Positions 58,607-64,000 of a stretch of 64,000 nt of DNA are shown here, one piece after another. This DNA is from Diplonema japonicum (lineage: Eukaryota; Euglenozoa; Diplonemea; Diplonemida; Diplonemidae), in contig OZ025755.1 of NCBI GenBank assembly GCA_964019335.1, positions 186,001 to 250,000 on the forward strand, in the 5' to 3' direction. How positions within the stretch are numbered: the stretch's first letter is position 1; each line of letters starts with the position of its first letter. The notes beneath the pieces were generated by a model. That model was not told the origin of the DNA. It ran no database searches and worked only from the letters and a program-made list of their open reading frames with translations. The position numbers and the translations under genes were made by a program.

Positions 58607-59707
58607 TCAGAAAGTCCCCCGCCCCAACGGGGGAAGAAAAGCAGCCAGTGGTTTCGGTTGTGGAATCCTTCGCCTCGACTGCACGGTACACCGAACGCCC
58701 GTTCTCCGTGAGGGGGGTGAAAGGTAAGGCGACGTGATAGGCTGGCTGTGCAGAGCAGGAAGCTTTGCCTGTGTGATAAGATTACGATGATGCCTTGCCT
58801 CTAAGCTCTTCCATGTATCGACAAGATACATTACCTGCGAGCCTGCTGCCGTTTGACGATAGTTCCTTCTTGGTCTCGAGAGTCGAGGAGGCGTGGGGTT
58901 CTGAGTATAACGAGAAAACAACTTAGGTTCTGATCTCAGCATTGGTTTCATAATCTTATCGACCACAATTTTCGTCGACGCAATATGTCGCCTGGCCAGC
59001 ATCCCGGCACCAACCCGTTGAAGGTACCGGACGCTTTTCACCATTTTACGGCCTTCTTCAAACCTTGCTGGTTTTCGCAATGAAACGCTTTGGGCGGATT
59101 TCAAGTTTCTACGGAGAATTGTGCTTAGAACTGTTCGCGAAAATTTTTGAATGGTCGCAACATGGCGTCTTCGGTGGATCTTGCCGAGAAGTTTTTCTTT
59201 GATGTGTTTTTGGATAATGAATGCAGCGTATTCTTCATCTTCTGTTTGTTGTGATTCGAGTGCCGTGTCTGATACGTGAGTTGCTCTTTTGCGTAGAGAG
59301 TCGGCGGCATTGTGTGATCGGACGAATCTTTGCAAGATCCCGACAGCGCGGGTCACCTTTTGTCCTCTTTTTTTTCGGAAGAAATATTGAAGGATTGTCG
59401 CAGCCCGTGCTTCGTACTCGGTTTGGTCTTTTTGCCGTCTTTCCAACCGCATTGTGTTTACCTTCCTCCAGCCGACCAGGGCTTTCCACGAGCTTTGTAT
59501 TTTTACAGCGGACCTCCTGCGAAGACCTACCCTCCAGACCCCCCACCACCATTCCGACACCACCTTCACCGCCTCCGTGCGTATTGTTGCCCTGTAGTTT
59601 TCATCCTTTTCCCTTATCAGGCGTTGTACTAGTGACGTGCATCTTTTTCTTCGCACCAAGCATTGGATCTTGATGCAGGCGTCATGTTGTGTGATGAGGG
59701 TGGTCAT
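58607..59707 (-). CDS. IQ-motif (calmodulin-binding type) protein
   Basis: 366 residues, very basic. Several helical segments fit the IQ pattern (IQ-x3-RG-x3-R) loosely: ACIKIQCLVRRKRC (about 10), SAVKIQSSWKALVGWRK (about 66), AATILQYFFRKKRGQK (about 97), AFIIQKHIKEKLLGKIHRRRH (about 163) and ATIQKFSRTVLSTILRRN. IQ motifs bind calmodulin or light-chain-like EF-hand proteins without calcium. The C-terminal 110 residues are Pro/Arg rich and probably disordered. No kinase or motor domain is present, so it is probably a scaffold, for example of cytoskeleton or flagellum (inference). The start at 59707 follows an A-tract plus TA. Confidence 0.75.
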   Translation of the reverse strand: MTTLITQHDACIKIQCLVRRKRCTSLVQRLIREKDENYRATIRTEAVKVVSEWWWGVWRVGLRRRSAVKIQSSWKALVGWRKVNTMRLERRQKDQTEYEARAATILQYFFRKKRGQKVTRAVGILQRFVRSHNAADSLRKRATHVSDTALESQQTEDEEYAAFIIQKHIKEKLLGKIHRRRHVATIQKFSRTVLSTILRRNLKSAQSVSLRKPARFEEGRKMVKSVRYLQRVGAGMLARRHIASTKIVVDKIMKPMLRSEPKLFSRYTQNPTPPRLSRPRRNYRQTAAGSQVMYLVDTWKSLEARHHRNLITQAKLPALHSQPITSPYLSPPSRRTGVRCTVQSRRRIPQPKPLAAFLPPLGRGTF

Positions 59708-59907
59708 TATTTTTTTTTTGTTGCCGTGGTTTTTTTTTTTTTTTCCCCTCCCCTCCTATTTTTTTGTGAGAAATTTATATTTTGAGAAATTGAAGGGGAG
59801 GGGGGGATAGAATGAAAAAAAAAAAAAACGGGAGGAAAAATTTTTTTTTGGTATTTTTTTTTTTTTTTTTTTTTGCGCAGGGTAGGGGACGGGGGGGGAA
59901 AAAAAGG

Positions 59908-60480
59908 GTGTCTTTGAAGGGAACCTGCAGTATGTGACAGGATCGCCTAACGACAATCAACATCTAGTGTTTGATCCCTTCTGTCGTGGTAGTGCCTTAG
60001 GCCCATCGTATCTATTCAGCAGCTTGGGCGTGAAACCAACTAGCGAGTTGTTGAGGATGCAATGCGTTCGCATTTGTTCCTCTAGGATCGAGTGGGTGAC
60101 CTTCGGGGACGCGAAGATCGGACGAGTGGAGTAACCAGTGACGGCATGGCTGTGGAGCCCTAGGGTGCGTAGTGAGTGTACTGACTTCATAGTTTCTGCC
60201 GGAATCAGATGATTCCCCGTCCCTTTTAGATGGATCCTTTCTAAGACGCTGAGAATCCTGCCGAGCTTTCTCGCCCAGCACGCAATGTGGAGCCTTTCCG
60301 TTGCAATGAGGTCGACTGCTAGTTCCGCCTTAGAAACTTGCCCGCCTTTCTCGCCCCATTTTAGGGCATTCAGCCAGTTGAGGACAAATGGGATTAGGCC
60401 TGGGAAGTATTTCTTCTGCAGCCCATGCTCGTGGTACCAGGGGAGAGGCTTCGGGGTTAAGGGTTCCCCGGTCGGAATGG
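59908..60480 (-). mobile_element. Truncated non-LTR-like retroelement fragment, copy G
   Basis: About 95% like copy A (846-1395). Differences include loss of the CTC in ACTCATC near the left end and loss of about 14 bases (including a CACCACCCATG part) near 60285. Minus-strand frame: TIPTGEPLTPKPLPWYHEHG, LQKKYFPGLIPFVLNWL, SKAELAVDLIATERLH, and CWARKLGRILSVLERIHLKG. It extends about 60 bp further right than copy A before losing similarity. Left end lies against AAAAAGGG. Confidence 0.65.
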
Positions 60481-60584
60481 TCTATTCCAGAAATGCTACG
60501 ATTTCTTTTTGCTTTTTTTGTCCCCCCCAGTATTTTTGGTGAAAAAAAAATGTTGTACAGTGAATGATAATAAAAAAAAATTGT

Positions 60585-60765
60585 CGTTGAAGGGAGCCCC
60601 TGCAGTATGTGACAGGAACACTGCTTAACGACGATTTACCTTATCTCTCTTTTGGTAGTACCTTCGGCCCCGTTGTGGTATCTGTGGGCGTGAAACCAAA
60701 CTAGCGATATTTGTTGTTGAGGATGCAATGTGTCCGCAGGCTGCTCCTCTAAGATAGGGAGGGGT
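60585..60765 (-). mobile_element. Retroelement fragment, copy H, diverged and truncated
   Basis: CCCTGCAGTATGTGACAGG then AACACTGCTTAACGACGAT, later GGGCGTGAAACCAAACTAGC and TTGTTGAGGATGCAATGTG, in the same order as copies A and G but with indels. Truncated right of the CCTCTAAGAT block. An A-tract lies on its left end. Confidence 0.65.
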
Positions 60766-60820
60766 AAAAAAAAAAAAGTGGAAACTTTTTTTTATTATTT
60801 TTTTTTATTATTTTTTTTTT

Positions 60821-62545
60821 TTATTGAATTTTTTTCAAATCGACGAGCGTGCAGGTTTGGTTGTCTGTCCCGATTGCTTCTTCGTCTATTTCAGGACACA
60901 AATTTGTCTCCAACAACGATGTGATCGCGGATGTCGGTGTTGCCTGAGGTCCTTTCAAATGTGTGACCACATGAGAGCATGCATCCTCATTGTCATACCC
61001 ATCCCAAACACCATCACAGGCAATAATTATGAACGAATCAGAAGCTGACCTGGCCCTCCGTGTGACGGTCGGCTGCACGCTGACCGCCTGTTGTGCAGGG
61101 GACTTCCCACCGCATTGCTTAAAGTCATAATCGCCAAACGCTCTTGGAACAGAGAGCAGTCCTTCAATACGGTTGCGAACGACAGAGTACCCAGCAGCGA
61201 GAACCCGTTTCACTTCTTCCGGATCATCCAAAGTATGGTCTTCTGACAATGGGACCACTCCCTGATCGTCTGAGTAAAGAACAGCACGGGAATCTCCTAT
61301 ATTCGCGCAGATTATCTCTGATTCGGTTATTAACACCATACAGCAGGTTGTTCCTACGGACGAGCATTCCACCGTGAATTTCAATCCGAGCGTTTCGTCA
61401 ATCTGCACAAAAATGTCCTCCAGTACCTTGTCATCGATGGTACCGTTTGCAGGTAAACGCTGCAGTAAGATCGTTTCCATGTTGGTGGCGACCCATTGCG
61501 CTGTGAATGTTCCCCCGTGCCCGTCGAGGACTGCGAAAACGTGGGTTCCTTTAAGCTTCGCGGCGTAATGTGCGTCTTCTTGTGTCGATCGCCATCCTTG
61601 CATGCAGCCTGTAACAGCTGCCTCTTCGCATAGAATTTCAATGAAGATGTCGCGGACGGGTTCTTCTAAGAATGTTCCTTTCGTGTCGCACAGAGCCATC
61701 AGTATATTGTCCAAGGGGTCTGTGTATTCTGATGTGAACATGCCGCACCTCATGCACATGAAGGATCTCTCGTAGATGGATATGTCGTAGTTGACCCACA
61801 GACCGTGCTTGCTGTCCTTTCTAAAGAGTTCTTCGGCGTGCGGTTTGCACATTGCGATTGACGTGTCGTGTAGTGATAGAAACTGTGCCGGCCGGCGGTT
61901 GCACGTAACACATTTGTAAAAAAGTTTTTGGAACTGTATTGTCGATGGGTCGGTAGGGTTGAGGACTTCTTCGGGGATGCCTTCAAGAAGTTCTTTTATA
62001 GTGCAGTGGCACCCGTAGTTTTGTTCGTCGTCGCCTTCCAACACCTCTCCTGCGATGTCTGCAAAATTCTCCTGTTTTATTTTTTCGGGTGTTTTTGTAG
62101 ATTGCGGTATTTCCCTGTCTAGCACGCTTAGGGAGCTTCCTTTTCTGGATCTCGACGCGCGGCGTCCGTCTCCTATCGGGGTCAGGCCTTCCCCGAGAAG
62201 GACGCTTTGTGCTGGTTTAAGAATTTCGTGTGTGCCGCCTTCATATTTCATTGATTTTTGCGCCTTCAACATTGTAATGCTGCGGCCTCTCGTTACTTTT
62301 CTATCTGCGGTGCTCAACTGCGGTTGTTGTTGTTGTTGTGGTTGTTGTTGTGGTTTTATTTCGGTAGCGGTGGACTCCATCGGCCTTCCCCTCTCGGTTT
62401 CCTCCCTCAGGTACTGCAGCATCTCCACCCTGAAATCTTTCGGCTGCTTTTGAATCAACCTGTGGACCATCTTGTCAACTATCATGTGCAAGCCGTGCGT
62501 CTTCAAGTAGCGCATGTTTTCTACCGAAACCTGTGATTCCGCCAT
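60821..62545 (-). CDS. PP2C-type protein phosphatase with RIIa-like N-terminus
   Basis: 574 residues. Residues about 5-55 (MRYLKTHGLHMIVDKMVHRL, FRVEMLQYLREE) resemble the RIIa/Dpy-30 dimerisation-docking fold found in PKA-type and flagellar proteins. Residues 60-175 are Gln-rich (CAA repeats) and basic. A Cys-rich stretch at about 225-300 (KCVTCNRRP, MCKPHAEEL, MCMRCGM) may bind zinc. The C-terminal PP2C domain (about 310-555) has GWRSTQEDAH, VFAVLDGHGG (metal Asp), GTTCCMVLI, ICANIGDSRAVLY, LSEDHTLDDPEEVKRV, AFGDYDFK and FIIIACDGVWD. All usual metal Asp motifs are present, so it is probably an active Mg/Mn-dependent Ser/Thr phosphatase. Docking via the N-terminus to an AKAP-like partner, perhaps in a flagellum, is inference. 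Start at 62545 (MAESQV) follows a nine-base A-tract. Confidence 0.9.
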   Translation of the reverse strand: MAESQVSVENMRYLKTHGLHMIVDKMVHRLIQKQPKDFRVEMLQYLREETERGRPMESTATEIKPQQQPQQQQQPQLSTADRKVTRGRSITMLKAQKSMKYEGGTHEILKPAQSVLLGEGLTPIGDGRRASRSRKGSSLSVLDREIPQSTKTPEKIKQENFADIAGEVLEGDDEQNYGCHCTIKELLEGIPEEVLNPTDPSTIQFQKLFYKCVTCNRRPAQFLSLHDTSIAMCKPHAEELFRKDSKHGLWVNYDISIYERSFMCMRCGMFTSEYTDPLDNILMALCDTKGTFLEEPVRDIFIEILCEEAAVTGCMQGWRSTQEDAHYAAKLKGTHVFAVLDGHGGTFTAQWVATNMETILLQRLPANGTIDDKVLEDIFVQIDETLGLKFTVECSSVGTTCCMVLITESEIICANIGDSRAVLYSDDQGVVPLSEDHTLDDPEEVKRVLAAGYSVVRNRIEGLLSVPRAFGDYDFKQCGGKSPAQQAVSVQPTVTRRARSASDSFIIIACDGVWDGYDNEDACSHVVTHLKGPQATPTSAITSLLETNLCPEIDEEAIGTDNQTCTLVDLKKIQ

Positions 62546-63147
62546 TTTTTTTTCCCGACCTGAGGGGTGTTGTTTTCTTTGGAAGAAGGAGGAGGGAAGG
62601 GAGAACATAATAGTATCGGGAAAGAAAGCATAGAAGACTGTAAAAAAGAAAAAAATGGGGGAAGGGAGGGGGGGGGATATCATAATGGTCTTAGATATAT
62701 ATGAGTTCGTCCGGGGGGGGAGAAGGATTTCAGAGATCTGGCAAATATTTCTACAGTTGAAAGAACGGTTGGGACCCATAACGGTTACGCCATTTATGTC
62801 ATCTTCCTAAATAATCGGGGGAAATACTTTTTTTTTTTCGAATCCCCACAAAAATGCAGACATTTTAATCCGGACGAGCTCATATATTCTTGTATTGTTT
62901 TTTTTTTTTTTTTTCTTTTTTTTTTTGTTTTCCAAAAAGAAAGAAATCTGATTTTTTTAATAAAAAAAACGAAAGAAAAGCAGTGCAAAAAAAAAGGGGG
63001 AGACAAAGACTGACCAGGGCATCTAAAAAAAAAAAAAAGAACATGGATTTTTTTTTTGTTTCAACGTACGGGAGTGGGAAGGGGAGGGGGGGGATTTTGT
63101 TTCTCCCCCCCCTTCATACCAATCATATAAAAGGGTAGGGGACGCGG

Positions 63148-63186
<39 letters not shown>

Positions 63187-64000
63187 CTCGTGTATTTTGT
63201 TTTGACCCCATAAGTTGATAAAAACAACAAAAAAATGCCAACTGATACCATTTTTCTTTTTTTTTTTTCTGGCTGTGGTGAGGGATCGCGATTTGACAAA
63301 TAATAATAATAAGTCTCTTCTTCACTCACCAACATCTTCCTCCCCCCCCCCCCCCCCCGGGGGGGGTAAGCAGAGAGACGGGAGAAAAATGGAGGAACTC
63401 AAAAAAAAGGAATAATTTAGAGTAATTTGCACAAACTACTAGTTGTCTTTGTTCCTCTTAGCAGATATTCTTTTTTTTTGGTTTTCTTTCTTTTTTTTTT
63501 TCCAAACAATATGTAATAAGTTCCACTCCCCTTCTCTTTTTTTTTAACACAAAGAATGGGCTGGAGAAGTGAGGCTCGAGAAGGGAGGGGGGACATCGAA
63601 GACGAGGTGCAACACCAAAGATATAAAAAACGAACCTTGTTTTCTTCTTTCTTTCTTTCTTTTTTTTTTGTATGTCCCAAAAAAGTGACTTTATTTTATA
63701 AAAAAAATATAAAAGAAGAAGGGAAAGAAAAAAGAAGCAAAAAAAAAAAAAAAAAAAACGGCTCCCACAAAGGAACAGCATTCCGAAAACTTTTGAAAAA
63801 AAGATTAAGGGGGGGGGGGGTCGGCCCTCCTAATATATATTCCAACAACACGAATACAAAAAATCCTGAGATAAGAAAGCATGCGTGCAAAAACCCTACC
63901 CTACTCTTTTCTTTTCTTTTTTAAACACCCCCTTTGTCATTTTCTTCACTCACGTAATGACATAGGAGTGCATTAATGAACCCCTCATCCCCCCCGAAGT
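62546..64000. other. Intergenic to window end, with one TIR element
   Basis: Homopolymers and short islands. No gene supported. The TIR element at 62695-62887 is listed separately. The window ends in unassigned sequence. Confidence 0.6.
62695..62887. mobile_element. TIR element, about 193 bp
   Basis: ATATATATGAGTTCGTCCGG at 62695-62714 pairs with CCGGACGAGCTCATATAT at 62870-62887, one mismatch in 18. The same end, ATATATGAGCTCGTCCGG, stands alone at 11009-11026, so this is a family with at least two members in the window. Confidence 0.75.

Larger units (their letters stand above)
59708..60820. other. Intergenic region made of retroelement copies
   Basis: Mostly copies G and H of the retroelement (next two entries), with homopolymer at both sides. 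No other gene. Confidence 0.7.

Overview
This window is nuclear DNA of a unicellular eukaryote, probably a protist or alga. The signs are a PTEN-type formin, a HECT E3 ligase, a nucleolar ribosome-biogenesis factor, a mitochondrial-type half-ABC transporter, GT-AG spliceosomal introns, and extreme A/T (and some G/C) homopolymer tracts up to about 61 bases long. I cannot name the lineage. The one-strand gene order and tiny introns would fit an alveolate or other SAR-type genome, but that is only a guess.

Every gene I can support (18) lies on the minus strand, so the window reads as one unidirectional gene array from about 62.5 kb down to 2.3 kb. In genome order from the left: two MAPEG (MGST3-like) genes (2.3-4.2 kb); a secreted WSC protein with a giant N-glycosylation-sequon repeat array (6.3-9.2 kb); a third MAPEG gene, nearly identical to the first (10.0-10.5 kb); a transposon-rich stretch (10.5-14.9 kb); a conserved protein with a Q/H-rich N-terminus; NOP53; a multi-pass membrane protein; a membrane-anchored TPR-HECT ligase; a PTEN-formin; an ankyrin membrane protein (14.9-28.1 kb); a 9.2 kb gene-free, TE-rich stretch; a PTB-like RRM protein; a CS-domain cyclophilin; a PLP enzyme of the D-cysteine desulfhydrase/ACC deaminase family; a possible COX5B-like zinc protein; a cytochrome b5 reductase-like protein (37.3-45.2 kb); a second gene-poor stretch of 7.6 kb; an ABCB6/HMT1-like transporter (52.9-55.4 kb); a complete but decayed piggyBac transposon; an IQ-motif protein; retroelement fragments; and a PP2C phosphatase with an RIIa-like N-terminus (58.6-62.5 kb).

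Four genes need introns for their family domain to be complete or to end properly (NOP53, HECT, formin, cyclophilin). These introns are 37-77 bp, GT-AG, and mostly homopolymer. Most start codons follow an A-tract directly in the mRNA sense. Between genes I see a truncated non-LTR-like retroelement family whose copies share one fixed end lying in poly(A)/poly(T), at least seven families of inverted-repeat (MITE-like) elements, and a 1.2 kb segmental duplication with its boundaries at homopolymers.

The genes are unrelated housekeeping and signalling functions rather than an operon-like system. The most unusual items are the sequon-array glycoprotein, the homopolymer-filled introns, the A-tract leaders on a one-strand array, and the retroelement that ends in T-tracts.
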